Shown here piece by piece: positions 35,518-46,674 of a stretch of 64,000 nt of DNA. The position numbers and the translations under genes are program-made. Below the pieces are notes generated by a model. The model ran no database searches. It was not told the origin of the DNA and saw only the letters and a program-made list of their open reading frames with translations. This stretch comes from Petrosia ficiformis (lineage: Eukaryota; Porifera; Demospongiae; Haplosclerida; Petrosiidae): contig OX345649.1 of the NCBI GenBank assembly GCA_947044365.1, forward strand, positions 3,175,930 through 3,239,929, given 5' to 3'. The stretch's first letter is position 1, and each line of letters starts with the position of its first letter.

Positions 35518-36465
35518 ATGTCTACAAAATACAGTTTAAGGAATGGTTCTTGGTATCGGTGTGCTGATGGCAGTATTATGGAGCCACTGGACCTTCTTCA
35601 CTTGATTTTATTTCCAAACAAAGGACTAGATGCTGTTGGAGATAATGTATGTTTTGATCCACGTCATATGGAACTGCCATATGTATTAGAATATCTTCCT
35701 AATAAAACACACCTTTTTTCTCCTGATGATCTGGTAGATAGTATGACTGCATTAGTACTGCTTTCTGTTATTGTCACAATTGCTCTTGTAGTGGCCAAAA
35801 AGATTTGGGAAGCTATGGATCCAAAATTTCAATCCATCACACCATCTCATAAGAAATGGTATGTCGTGGCTAACATTTCTAAGTCATTTTTCCTGGGATG
35901 TCTTGCTCTTAGCACTAAGTATTGGTATGGAGCCTACAAGGCCCATATCCTTGATGACTTTCAGGTCATTGAACTAAAGCGTTGTATGGCAGTATATATT
36001 ACTACAGATCTGGTTGCACTATACATGGTTCCAAAACTGCCTGTTAGCACCATTCTTCATCATGTAGTAACTACCTCTCTCAGCTTATTAGTATTTGGAA
36101 TAAACCTCAAAATTAAAGGATTTGATGGAATTCTTGGATTTGCAAAAATGGGGCTTCTCTACGGAGTCATGAGCACTATTCCTTTCTTAGTGAATGCTTA
36201 TCTTGCTTTACGTGTTGTGTATCCAAAGGCTATGTTTGTCAAAAGTCTCTGTTTTTTGAGTCTGGCAACTTACCTAGTTTGTTGTGGGTTAAACTGGAGT
36301 ATCCATTTAATGTGGATATTTGGATATTGGGGACACTTTGATTTCTCTTTTTACCCTGTGATGTATTCTGTTTTATTAGTGTTCATAGTAAATGATGATA
36401 TTGTACTTATTAAGTGGTTAATACGTCAGAACTCACCGATCAATGAGAAGGACAAATTGCGATAA
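35518..36465 (+). CDS. Multi-pass membrane protein, TLC-like family, paralogue B
   Basis: An intronless coding region of 315 residues; the ATG lies five bases after a splice-acceptor tract (tttattcttcacag). Approximate hydrophobic segments: 73-95, 113-133, 156-173, 177-195, 207-235, 240-270 and 275-300. Conserved features shared by all five paralogues are WYRCADG (12-18), NKT (62-64), DPKFQSITPSHKKWYVVAN (101-119), KLPVSTILHH (173-182) and NDDIVLIKWL (292-301). The histidine pair at 181-182 at the start of a membrane segment is the main reason for suggesting a TLC-like fold. Acyl or sphingolipid metabolism would be the usual TLC role, but nothing here proves an enzyme. The strongest nucleotide identity is to paralogue A in two separate tracts, suggesting gene conversion. 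Confidence 0.78.
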   Translation: MSTKYSLRNGSWYRCADGSIMEPLDLLHLILFPNKGLDAVGDNVCFDPRHMELPYVLEYLPNKTHLFSPDDLVDSMTALVLLSVIVTIALVVAKKIWEAMDPKFQSITPSHKKWYVVANISKSFFLGCLALSTKYWYGAYKAHILDDFQVIELKRCMAVYITTDLVALYMVPKLPVSTILHHVVTTSLSLLVFGINLKIKGFDGILGFAKMGLLYGVMSTIPFLVNAYLALRVVYPKAMFVKSLCFLSLATYLVCCGLNWSIHLMWIFGYWGHFDFSFYPVMYSVLLVFIVNDDIVLIKWLIRQNSPINEKDKLR

Positions 36466-36659
36466 TTTTTTGGATTTATCTTTGTATTTGTTTGTATTAG
36501 ATTTAGAACATCAATTAACACAAGTATAATTATATTTGGCCTTTGCATTTTTATTTATAACTATTTGTTTTTAAACTTCAGAGTTTAGTACTAGTTAACG
36601 ACATAAAAGCTCATGTTTTTATGGATACATAATATTGCTATAATGCTAAAGATGTGGGA

Positions 36660-36862
36660 ACACGTACCCTCGCAATATCGAGCTATTAGTTCCAGAACTT
36701 CCAGTTTCTACGTAAGCTACACAGCTTTCATTCTGCTGGTCTGTAGAACTTGAGCGCGCGTTCTTTTACTCGCAATCATATAGGGATGGCCCTAAGCTTA
36801 AGGTGTGGTTCAGAATCTCAGATTTAAATTAACCCCTTGCGCAGTTGCGCGGGGGTAATTAT
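36660..36862. repeat. Interspersed repeat, copy 1
   Basis: It shares tattagttccag, ccagtttctacg(t/a)aagctac, tctgtagaacttgagcgcgc and catagggatggcccta with 60870-61125, with a short piece at 46078-46106. It is GC-richer than its surroundings and lies immediately upstream of paralogue C. The far end (cccttgcgcagttgcgcggg) forms a small hairpin. Confidence 0.7.
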
Positions 36863-36921
36863 TACAACTGTAAAACGTGTAAAGATTTCGGCAGTGCTAT
36901 TGGTTTTTCTAGATCATTCCA

Positions 36922-37866
36922 ATGTCTAAAAGTCACAGTTTAAGAAATGATTCATGGTATCGCTGTGCTGATGGCAGTATTATAGAGCCATTGGATATTC
37001 TCCACCTACTGTTCTCAAACAAAGGACTAGATGCTTTTGGGGAGAATGTCTGTTTTGATCCACTTCATATGGAACTGCCATATGTCATGGGGTTTCTTCC
37101 AAATAAGACACAGTTCTTTTCTCCTGATGATTTAGTGGATGGTATGATTGCGTTACTAATACTTTCTACTATTGTCACGGTTGCTCTTGTAGCTGCCAAA
37201 AAGATTTGGGAAGCAATAGATCCGAAATTTCAATCTATCACACCATCTCATAAAAAGTGGTATGTTGTGGCTAACATTTCTAAGTCCTTTTTCCTGGGAT
37301 GTCTTGTTATCAGTTCAAAATATTGGTATGCATTTTACCAGTCACAGATACTAGATAACTTTCCAATCATTGAATTGAAGCGTTGCGTGGCAATATATAC
37401 TGTTGCAGATTTATTAGCATTATATATGGTTCCAAAGTTGCCTGTTAGTACAATTCTTCATCATGTGACGACTACTGCTGCTACCCTCTTAGTGTTTGGA
37501 CTGAATCTCAAAATCAGAGGATTGGCTGGAATTTTTGGATTTGCAAAAATGGGATTACTTTATGGGACTATCAGTACCATTTCTTTCTTAGTGAATGCTT
37601 ATCTTGCTTTACGTGTTGTCTATCCAAAGGCCAGGTTTGTAAATGTTCTTTGCTTTCTGAGTCTGATAACTTACCTAGTTGGCTGTGGACTCAACTGGAG
37701 TATTCTTATTATGTGGTTATTTGGATACTGGGGATATTTTGATTTTTCTTTTTTCAATATGCTGTATTTGTTTTCATTGCTGTTCATAGTAAATGATGAT
37801 ATTGTACTTATTAAGTGGCTAATACGGCAGAACTCACCAATAAATGACAAAGATAAATTGCAATAA
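36922..37866 (+). CDS. Multi-pass membrane protein, TLC-like family, paralogue C
   Basis: An intronless coding region of 314 residues beginning MSKSHSLRNDSWYRCADGS. The ATG follows an acceptor-like tract (ggtttttctag) by ten bases. It has the same seven-segment plan and LHH motif (KLPVSTILHHVTTT) as A and B. It is nearly identical to paralogue D in coding sequence, the ten bases before the ATG and the first part of the 3' flank, so the two are a recent duplication. The function is unknown. Confidence 0.78.
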   Translation: MSKSHSLRNDSWYRCADGSIIEPLDILHLLFSNKGLDAFGENVCFDPLHMELPYVMGFLPNKTQFFSPDDLVDGMIALLILSTIVTVALVAAKKIWEAIDPKFQSITPSHKKWYVVANISKSFFLGCLVISSKYWYAFYQSQILDNFPIIELKRCVAIYTVADLLALYMVPKLPVSTILHHVTTTAATLLVFGLNLKIRGLAGIFGFAKMGLLYGTISTISFLVNAYLALRVVYPKARFVNVLCFLSLITYLVGCGLNWSILIMWLFGYWGYFDFSFFNMLYLFSLLFIVNDDIVLIKWLIRQNSPINDKDKLQ

Positions 37867-38559
37867 TTTAAATAATTACTAAAGTTTGTTGATTTGTACC
37901 ATAATGTAATTAGCAGTTTCAATTAACATTGTACTGTGAATTTTACTCATACATTTGTAAAAGAATTAAACACAAATGAAAATTTCTATAACTTGAATCT
38001 TCATGAGCACTGTATAATTAGATCTAATCATTGGACTATTACACATGCTGGATATGAACATAATCCATTTTGCAAGCTCACATGTATGATAAAGGTTGCT
38101 CTAATATCTCTACTTTGTGCCATGAATTTTTAAAATACACATACCTATTTTGTTGTCTGCTTGATTTTTTTGTTTATATCCACTTCTTTTGCAAGGTTGC
38201 ATGTTTCAATACAATACATTTTTTGTTTTATGCACATATGACATATATGTATATGTTACCAACTATATCATGTGCATATAAATTATCAGAATGGGTATCC
38301 TGGTATATGTACAAACAACACTTATTTATCTCTCTCCCGTAGAAGAAAGTTATTTAAACAGCATTAATAGTTCTGATCATGAACTCAAGAAAGTACATGT
38401 AATTACATTATTAATGAAATTAGCTGCCCTCTTCCCTCAGAGTCAGATAAATAACACTTCATTTGTCTACTGTCTAGTAGAGTCCAATGTTAGCAGGACA
38501 AAATCATTGATATAATGAAGTAGTAGCACGATATTATAATTTTTGTTGCAAACTGTAGA

Positions 38560-39316
38560 GGAGTCAACAATAGTATGTGCATATTTGTACATACATTGTG
38601 TAGAAACCAAATTGAAGATGTGGGGCAGCATGGTGGAATTGATGGCTTTTCCAGAATGGTTGTATACCCAGGCTGTTCAACTAACAACCGTTCACTCACT
38701 ATTTAGACTATTGAAGAATATGAAGTACCTAGTCTGTGTTCAAAGGTGGAGAAAACATATTGGTGTGCCAGTTTAAGATAGCATGCAGTTCGAGGTACAG
38801 ATAGAGGTAGTCATATTGCAGGTTCATCTGTACACAACCAGCGAATTGAGCGCATATATGGTGTGATGTATACAGGTGTGTCTGTTCTACATACCATGAA
38901 TTATTCTATGCAATGGAAGCATTAGGTGTTCTTGATCTTACAAGTGATGAAGATCTCTTTGTACTACATTGTGTATTTCTACCAAGAGTTAACAGAAGCC
39001 GTAAGGAATTTCAAAGAGGTTGGAATCTTTACCCAATAAGAACAGAAAGAAACTGTTCACACACACAAATCATGATTAATAGTTTAATTCGAGAAGTGGA
39101 GATTGTTAGAAGTATGATATTCCTCCAGACTTCGGAGTGGATACTGAAGGTCCTATAGCAGATGAAGAAATGGGAACAGTGGAAATTCCTCCAACAGATG
39201 AAGAGGATTTAGAAGATGTTTTATGTCATATTGACACCAAGTCATCTTTTGAGGATTTTGGTTTGCAACACTACATAGAATGTAAAGAACTGCTTCAAAA
39301 TTATAATATTTTATAA
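38560..39316 (+). pseudogene. Decayed integrase-core (rve-type) transposon protein
   Basis: Reading across frames gives the order of a family common in invertebrate repeats. The pieces are GGIDGFSRMVVYPGCSTNNR, then GSHIAGSSVHNQRIERIYG, then YHELFYAMEALGVLDLTSDE, then LHCVFLPRVNRSRKEFQRGW, and a tail FGVDTEGPIADEEMGTVEIP. The pieces lie in different frames, with stops and at least three frameshifts (about 38700, 38780 and 38890). The catalytic domain is incomplete at its 5' end. Family knowledge: rve integrase-fold proteins move DNA elements. This copy cannot be active. Confidence 0.75.
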
Positions 39317-39499
39317 TGATTTATTCCTACATTGTCCATTTTAAAAATGATCATGAACTTGTATTACATAAACTGAAATCATCAATAATTATTGTTAATA
39401 ACTCAATTGCAATTTTCAAAATATACAGTTAATATTTTCAGGAATGAATATAAACTCAATGTAAGGACAATCTAATTCTGAGATTAGAGTGTTAACTCT

Positions 39500-41560
39500 T
39501 AAGGCATAGTGAATGAAGTATCAGGTATAACAGCCACCATAGCAGATAGAAATACTTCCTTTTCCTGGGTATAAGTGGACAAGATCAGCAATCTGCCACA
39601 GGTATTGGCAGCTATTGCTTCCTTCTCCATGTACATTATCATCAAAGTTAATAGCTATTGTTCCAAAAGGAATAGGAGAACCAGTGACATATGTATTAGT
39701 GACTTCAGATCTGTACAGAAAACACAATATGAGTGACTAGTGGAATACTTTCGAGTGGAAACCTTACACATAAATGATATATGTTACTTGCATACCTGTT
39801 TCAGTGGCATCATTAATGAAGGCTAGTAGATATCCCTAGATGCGGCATTGGTTTTCATCCATGAACAGCACACTAGGAGTAGGTTTCAACAATAATTTAA
39901 CCACTTCGATCCTTAGCTTCCACTTTGCCCCATCAGAAATAAATAATGGTTTGAATACTTCAGGGAATTAGGAAATCAATGATTTTACACTCAATACCTC
40001 CAACCCATTTGCAAAGCATCAAGGTAAATCTTTCGCTTATGAAGGGCATCATAAATGAGGATACACTCCATAATGGCATTCTTGTTGTGGATCTATCAAC
40101 AAATGTGAGCAAGTAAATAAATTTAAATATAAAACAGTGTGCGCACACACACACAACTGCACTTTAGCTTACAGCTAGTGGTAGGTCACACTCACTTTTC
40201 CCCCATTAGCTCTTCTGGATTGATTTTCAATGCTTTCAACCTGCACAGAAAAGATTCCTGCTTATATGGTTGTTAGAGACACTCGTGTAGTTTACATACT
40301 CAGTGAGAATGAACTTCACGTTAGCACCCACATCTTCTATACTTATGCAAGTAACAGCTTGATAATAACGAACCAGCAATGTAATGATAGCGATAATCAG
40401 CCAAGTATGGAAATCCCAGTCCAGGATGCTATGTGCAATCATAGTTCCAATTGTAGTGAGCATCCCTAATGAAAGTGAAGAGGCTTTGAATGCAGGTCGG
40501 AGTCTATAGGAAGACCTTCAAAAACACTTAAGCTTGCCACAAATGATGGTTGTGCAAGCTTAGAAAGCACTACAGAAAAAAACTGCCTGCAAACTCCACC
40601 AGTATCAACTGCTGACTGACTACGAATACTGATTCGTACACCTGCTTTGTTATTGAACTTACTATGCTTGTAGAAAGCAATGGCTGCATCAGTCTAGTCA
40701 TCTTTGTCATCACTGTTATCCAAACGAATATGAGGACTTTCTGCTGGTGAAATAGATATTTGAGAAGTAGCCAGGTTTCTTAGTGATGCAAGGAATGGTC
40801 CTTCTAGTATGCAGTCAAGAGTGTGTGTTAATGAATAATTTGACAGTTCATACAAATACTTTAATCCACTTTGTGTCATATTGATTGCTACCATCTTGGC
40901 AATATCTTTAGGTGGATTGGTTTCTTCAAGCTCAACTAATGCTACTTGCTCATCATTGGTGTCAATGCAGATGGGACAGGTTTCATCAACATTGCAAGAT
41001 GTAGATGGTCCTGCAGAGGAATCAGTTGGTAAAGCTGTAGTGCTGCCAGTAGGAGGAGAGTCAACAGTTACAGTGATTGATGGGAGCAAGCAACCACTAC
41101 TACTAGGAGTGTCATTTTTAATTATGATAGATTTGTTTGGCAAATCTTCATTGCTTGAGATTGTTCCCATTTGACTATTTGGTGAGACGCTTCAAGAAAA
41201 ATTGATGGGAGCAGTCCACTCCTGCAAACTACCTTCTCTGAATGTGTAAAGGTCTTAAGTGCATCTGATCCATGTATTAGAATACAACGATCTTTTTTTG
41301 AAAAAATGCAGTGAGCCGTCCCTTCTTTTTCTTTGAATATTTCTCCACGGCTATTTTCAATTTAGTTTTCATTTTGGTTTCCTTGGAATTTGAGAAGATC
41401 CAAGCAGAGTGGACAATGAACGACTTGGAGGGAAGCATTACTCTCTCTCCAACTGTCTGTATACCAAGATCACTGAATTCTTGGTCAGTGAGAAGTGAGA
41501 CAAATATCTGTACAATATAAATTATGTAAAAGCACCAAAATGAATAGAGTTCCAACTAAA
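39500..41560 (-). pseudogene. Decayed HECT-domain protein of repeat-associated type
   Basis: On the minus strand, homology runs 5' to 3' in broken pieces. A SAM-like or charged N-terminal piece (LTDQEFSDLGIQTVGERV) spans 41277-41555. A Ser/Thr-rich linker with CPICIDTNDEQVALVELEET spans 40694-41170. A HECT N-lobe piece reads SAVDTGGVCRQFFSVVLSKL (about 40600), and LGMLTTIGTMIAHSIL follows. A C-lobe piece reads IAINFDDNVHGEG, continuing in another frame as AANTCGRLLILSTY near 39600. Stops and frame changes separate them, for example LGFPYLADYRYHYIAG in a different frame from IAHSIL. HECT domains transfer ubiquitin through a catalytic cysteine. The frame-shifted NTC here would correspond to that cysteine region. 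The repeat-associated origin is inferred from its position beside the integrase remnant. Confidence 0.6.
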
Positions 41561-42061
41561 AGTATATACATCACTATACATAAAATGGTATTTACTGTAG
41601 TATCACAGATAATTGTTTTCTGTCAGAACAAAAGTCACATAGAGTGCAATATTTAGGGTTTGTACATTTAAATCAAGAAGTAGCTATCACGTTTAAACTT
41701 CTGCATTACTTCATCAGAAAAATTGAGGTTGCTCAATATGACATATATTGTAAACATGAAATATAAGCTCACGTTATTAAAAGTGTACATAATAGGTATA
41801 GTGTCGCAATTTGATCATTTGCACTACATACATTTTTCTGTAGGTGTGGCTGTTAGTATACCAAGTCGATTGCTATCAAAAAAATCGAGTTGATTTTGGT
41901 TACAAAAAATCAAGTCAATCTCGTCAGCAAATCGACTTGTCAGAAAATCGACTTGATTTTTATGATTTCCTATTCAACGTCACAATTTTGAAACATACTA
42001 TAGGAGTATTATGTATGTAAAGATTTCAGTATTGAATTACTCTTTCAGCTAGAGGTATTTG

Positions 42062-42591
42062 TAGTCTGGCGAGCAGACCTTTCACCTCCGCTTGCCAGTA
42101 GTATTCAACATAATATAAAGTCATTCTCAAAAACAATGTTATCCAAAGTATATTGTCATTGTTTTCAGTCCTCTGGTAGCGCCTTACTTTCGACAGCTTC
42201 TCAATCTTTTATTTGCACCTCCCATATTGCAGAGTGCAGACGGCATTGCCAAACAGAAACGTAGTCACACCAGCGCTGCATAGCGCATACTGTCATTTGC
42301 ATCAATCTTGCAACAAAAAATGTCAAAGCAGGAATGGGTGTGGTATAACATTTAGCCAATCAATTTACTCTGATCATGTGTTGTTTGCTGTAATGTTTAC
42401 TATTGTAAGTGTAATTACGTCATCTCTGGTTTGAGAGCGCCGTTGCAAGATTACTGGAAACGACAGTATGTATGCAGAGGCGTGGTGAAATCATGTGACA
42501 TACATTCCTACGGCTTGTCAAGAGTCTCTACACCTTTCCTCCGCCCCGTCCCAATGTAAAAGAGGAGGCGAAACGTCTGCTTGCCAGACTA
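42062..42591. mobile_element. MITE, 530 bp, inserted next to the paralogue D splice acceptor
   Basis: Terminal inverted repeats: tagtctggcgagcagacctt..tcacctcc at the left and ggaggcgaaacgtctgcttg..ccagacta at the right. The flanking direct repeat aggtatttg occurs at 42053-42061 and 42592-42600. The right-hand copy of the duplication runs straight into cag|ATCATTCCAATG, the putative acceptor of paralogue D. No transposase is seen. Confidence 0.9.
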
Positions 42592-42612
42592 AGGTATTTG
42601 CAGATCATTCCA

Positions 42613-43557
42613 ATGTCTAAAAGTCACAGTTTAGGAAATGATTCATGGTATCGCTGTGCTGATGGCAGTATTATAGAGCCATTGGATATTCTCCACCTAC
42701 TGTTCTCAAACAAAGGACTAGATGCTTTAGGGGAGAATGTCTGTTTTGATCCACTTCATATGGAACTGCCATATGTCATGGAGTTTCTTCCAAGTAAGAC
42801 ACAGTTCTTTTCTCCTGATGATCTGGTGGATGGTGTGATTGCATTACTAATACTTTCTGTTGTTGTCACAATTGCTCTCGCAGTTGCCAAAAAGATTTGG
42901 GAAGCAATAGATCCGAAATTTCAATCCATCACACCATCTCATAAGAAGTGGTATGTTGTGGCTAACATTTCCAAGTCCTTTTTCCTAGGATGTCTTGCTT
43001 TCAGTTCAAAATATTGGTATGGCTCTTACCAGTCACAGGTACTAGATAATTTTCCACTGATTGAATTAAAGCGTTGCATGGCAATGTATATTGCTACAGA
43101 TTTAGTAGCATTATATATGGTTCCAAAGTTGCCTGTTAGCACAATTCTTCATCATGTGACGACTACTGCTGTTACTCTCTTAGTGTTTGGACTGAATCTC
43201 AAAATCAAAGGATTGGCTGGAATTTTTGGATTTGCAAAAATGGGATTACTTTATGGGAATATCAGTACCATTTCTTTCTTAGTGAATGCTTATCTTGCTT
43301 TACGTGTTGTCTATCCAAAGGCCAGGTTTGTAAATGTTCTTTGCTTTCTGAGTCTGGCAACTTACCTAGTTTGCTGTGGACTCAACTGGAGTATTCTTAT
43401 TATGTGGCTATTTGGATACTGGGGACAATTTGATTTTTCTTTTTTCAATATACTGTATTTGTTTACATTGCTATTCCTAGTAAATGATGATATCGTACTT
43501 ATTAAGTGGCTACTACGTCAGAACTCACCAATTAATGACAAAGATAAATTGCAATAA
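42613..43557 (+). CDS. Multi-pass membrane protein, TLC-like family, paralogue D
   Basis: An intronless coding region of 314 residues. A frame opens at 42598 (MQIIPMSKSH). An acceptor cag ends at 42603, and paralogue C starts at the second methionine, so 42613 is preferred. The sequence is close to paralogue C throughout, with differences such as WYGSYQSQVLDNF. It shares the LHHVTTTAVTLLVFG motif and the NDDIVLIKWLLRQNSPINDK tail. The 3' flank also matches that of C for about 100 bp. C and D are therefore a segmental duplicate pair, now separated by 4.7 kb of transposon debris. Confidence 0.78.
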   Translation: MSKSHSLGNDSWYRCADGSIIEPLDILHLLFSNKGLDALGENVCFDPLHMELPYVMEFLPSKTQFFSPDDLVDGVIALLILSVVVTIALAVAKKIWEAIDPKFQSITPSHKKWYVVANISKSFFLGCLAFSSKYWYGSYQSQVLDNFPLIELKRCMAMYIATDLVALYMVPKLPVSTILHHVTTTAVTLLVFGLNLKIKGLAGIFGFAKMGLLYGNISTISFLVNAYLALRVVYPKARFVNVLCFLSLATYLVCCGLNWSILIMWLFGYWGQFDFSFFNILYLFTLLFLVNDDIVLIKWLLRQNSPINDKDKLQ

Positions 43558-43954
43558 TTGATTTCTTTATTTCTAATTCATTATGGTTTAAAATTAATTA
43601 ATAAACCAAGTAATTAGCATAATATTGCACTATGAATTTTACTTGTACATTCATAAAAGAATTATTATAACATGAAATGTACATTTTAATTAGCATGCAG
43701 AATCTACATATGTACAAAAAGTTGGTCATAATCTAGTTTGATGACAGAAGAACATAAGTACGTAGCATATACATAGTAGCATAATTTAGACTCTAAAGAT
43801 ATTCATTGCTCCTTGTGGAATGTGGGGGGTGACATAAATCTTTTGATGTGCTCTTCACTACAGTACACAGTTACTACACTACAAAAATAAAATTGTTAAA
43901 ATAACTAATCTATTCGTTAGTACAGTTGCAAGGAATAGTAAATTATTGATCGTG

Positions 43955-44271
43955 CAGGTTGTTATGACTGGATGGTGACAAAATATGTACTTGTACTAAT
44001 TATAATGCAATAACTGAAGTTTCAATTTCCTTATATATACTAGAATAGACTGCACAAAAGCAAAATAAATATTTTAATTAAATCATTGTAGGTTTTCCAA
44101 ACCACATCTAATGTGAGAAAGTAGACGTGATAACTGGTACATATATCTTGTATCATGCAGTCATAACAACTTGTATCATGCAGTCGTAACAACCTGTATC
44201 ATGCAGTTGTAACAACCTGTATCATGCAGTCATAACAACCTGTATCATGCAGTCATAACAACCACCAATTA
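43955..44271. mobile_element. MITE with CAGGTTGTTATGACTG ends
   Basis: The left end caggttgttatgactg (43955) is mirrored at the right by cagtcataacaacctg. The interior (agaataaatattttaattaaatcatt-like text, then aggttttccaaacc) matches the copy at 63028-63243. The right end has been multiplied into a tandem array (next entry). The rest of 43558-45144 is AT-rich without genes. Confidence 0.8.
44149..44263. repeat. Five tandem 23-bp copies of the MITE terminus
   Basis: The unit tgtatcatgcagtcataacaacc repeats every 23 bp, with gcag at 44157, 44180, 44203, 44226 and 44249. Single-base changes (gtcgtaac, gttgtaac) occur in the second and third copies. Each unit contains the terminal inverted repeat sequence of the element. 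Confidence 0.93.
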
Positions 44272-45144
44272 AATTATAATTTCCATCCTTGTAACTGTAC
44301 TAACCAATACATTTGTTATTTTAACAATTCTATTTTTTCAGTGCAAATTATGACCTTTCTGTAACAAGATAGTCGAATATCTTTAACCTTATAAAGAATC
44401 GGAGTCCCAGCTTGTAACCACCGGACCACTCCTACTTATTTACCTTTTCAACAGTGGCAAGTGTTCTGTTCATTAATAAAAGCTTTTATGCCTTATCAGC
44501 CGATCTATCATGTTCATTTGTCTAAGTCCCTTTATCTATCTGTAGCATGTGAAATGTTTCTATGATTCCAAACCAATTTTTTGGTAATACATGATGCCAA
44601 CCAAGTGTTAATAAATTCTTTAGCAATGAATAATTATAATTACGTATGCTTTAGACATTGCAATTGATGAATAGTTGTACATACAAGTATTTTAAAAATA
44701 AATCTGCTTGATTAAGATACCCTTTGTTAAGTTCAGTGATGATATGATTGGTTGTTTTGTTGTTTAGAATTTGTAATAGATAACTATACTCTACCTAATT
44801 AAAATTAAGGATTGAATATTTGATCAGCTCAAAATTGGATTCTCAGGGGCAATGGCACCATAATCCTGTATGTCCCAAATGATTTAAGTTCATTTGTGAT
44901 CTAAGTGTTTTGATTACATTTTCTACATCAGAAAGTTTAAGTGCCTTCTAACTTTACAATTGTATTCATATTGACATGCAGCAGTAGATCTGCTGACTGC
45001 TGAAACATGTGATTCTAAATTTCTGAGATAATAGGTGTACCTTAACCTCATTGTGTACATTAGAGTAAACACATGACACTATAAGCTTTCTGTAAACTTT
45101 AAATTTTATAAACTTTCTCAGCACAAACAATTATTATAACTACT

Positions 45145-46075
45145 ATGTCTTCTCAGTTGGACTCAAGGCAATGTTTCTCTACTATTCACAGATCACTTGA
45201 GAAGAAATCACAGATTTATCGAAGAGAAATCAAATATCGTACAATGAATTTATCAGCATGGTTGCTAGTTTTCTTTGCCATTGTCACAGGAATGTGTCTG
45301 GAAGTGGCCTTTAACATCACATTTTCAGTGACAACAGATCCTGATAGTCCCTCATGTTTCGCAATTGCTGCTGAGCGTGGTGTAAACATATTTTATGTTG
45401 TATTAACAGTTCAGAACTTATTGTTTTGTATTCTCTATCCCTTCACTGGATGGTTAGCTGATACTAAAATTGGTCGAGAGAGAGCTATCAATTTGAGTTT
45501 ATGGTCATGTTGGTTTGGTACTCTATTACAGTGTATCAGTTATTGTATTCAGTATGGTACATGTGGACTACCAGTCAATATAGCAAAGTATGGAATATCA
45601 GGTGTAGCATTGTTATTATTAACAATGGATTGATCGGGTCCATAATTTGGTTTCTTCATTCCCTATTACCATGCGATGAATGGTGTATTAATATATATAA
45701 ACTCATTTAATGGAGCTCTCAATGCATTTACATTATGGCAGATATTTGACGGTCAGGTTCCATGTTGGTACCTCTCTTAGAGTTGGTCATTATTCCACTG
45801 TTTCCAAAGATAGAATCTTTTTATTAAATCCATTAAGAGGTATAGAATTCTCTTACATTTTAATATTGATAGCACTAATTTCCATGATTGTTCTCGGCAT
45901 GGTTGGCTATTTTATCACTCCAAGAAATGTCCTTTGTGTGACATCACAGTACTCAGCAGTAGACGATTTTGTCCAACTTTCATTTTTGTACTACAGTATA
46001 CCATTAGTATTTTCAAGTCTTGCAGATGTCCCAAGTTTGATATATAGTTTAGAATTAATTTGTAGTCAAGCAATT
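45145..46075 (+). pseudogene. Broken MFS-like membrane transporter
   Basis: The first frame (45145-45633) encodes 162 residues with four hydrophobic segments. An MFS-type cytoplasmic loop, GWLADTKIGRERAINLSLWS, fits the D-x-x-G-R signature between segments 2 and 3. After a stop, open text continues in another frame (45710-46070): KDRIFLLNPLRGIEFSYILI and more hydrophobic segments. NPLRG-type text after the central loop recalls POT/SLC15 peptide transporters, but this is weak. Two in-frame stops, a frame change and the interspersed repeat joining at about 46078 make this a truncated pseudogene. An unrecognised short intron near 45620 is the alternative. Confidence 0.5.
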
Positions 46076-46110
46076 ATAGGGATGGCCCTACCGGCCATAA
46101 AAATATTTCT
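46075..46110. repeat. Interspersed repeat, copy 2 (end fragment)
   Basis: Atagggatggccctaccggc followed by cataaaaatatt matches 61093-61123 and partly 36780-36795. It interrupts the open frame of the MFS-like pseudogene. Confidence 0.65.
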
Positions 46111-46674
46111 TAATAATTATAATTATAAAGATTTGAACCATGGCATACTCAAGTTGGCAGTATACAATGAGGGATGTGGACTATAACATGTAAGTATATA
46201 GTCCTTTATATTCCCAAAAAAATTTTCCAGGATTAATATGAGGTTGAGGCAAAAATCAATAAATGATAAGGATTACATCTAATGCGACTAGTAGTAACCT
46301 CAGATGAAAACATTTAAAATTAGAATGCTTATACTAATCGAAACATTAATACCTGAGTTAGTACAATGATATTTTCTCCGCTCTTCAGTCATCATCTGTA
46401 AGTAAAAGAGAATGGTCATCATATTATTATTATTATTTAATTATTATTTAAAATAAACACAAAAAGACTGACCTTTGATGCTGAACAAGCCTCATAATTG
46501 AGACTAGGTATAATATAATTATGGTGTTAACACGAGTCAATGCAATTGTGGTTGTATAATATAACTTACACAAAATTTGCAATCTAGAAAATACAAATTA
46601 TGAATTAGCCATTCAGACCAAAAAAAACAGTTGAAACAAGAATAATAAAAAAACGTTTTCATTAATAATAAGAT

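Noticed and set aside
40881..41174. Plus-strand 97-residue frame
   Set aside because: It is a shadow of the minus-strand HECT-associated pseudogene.
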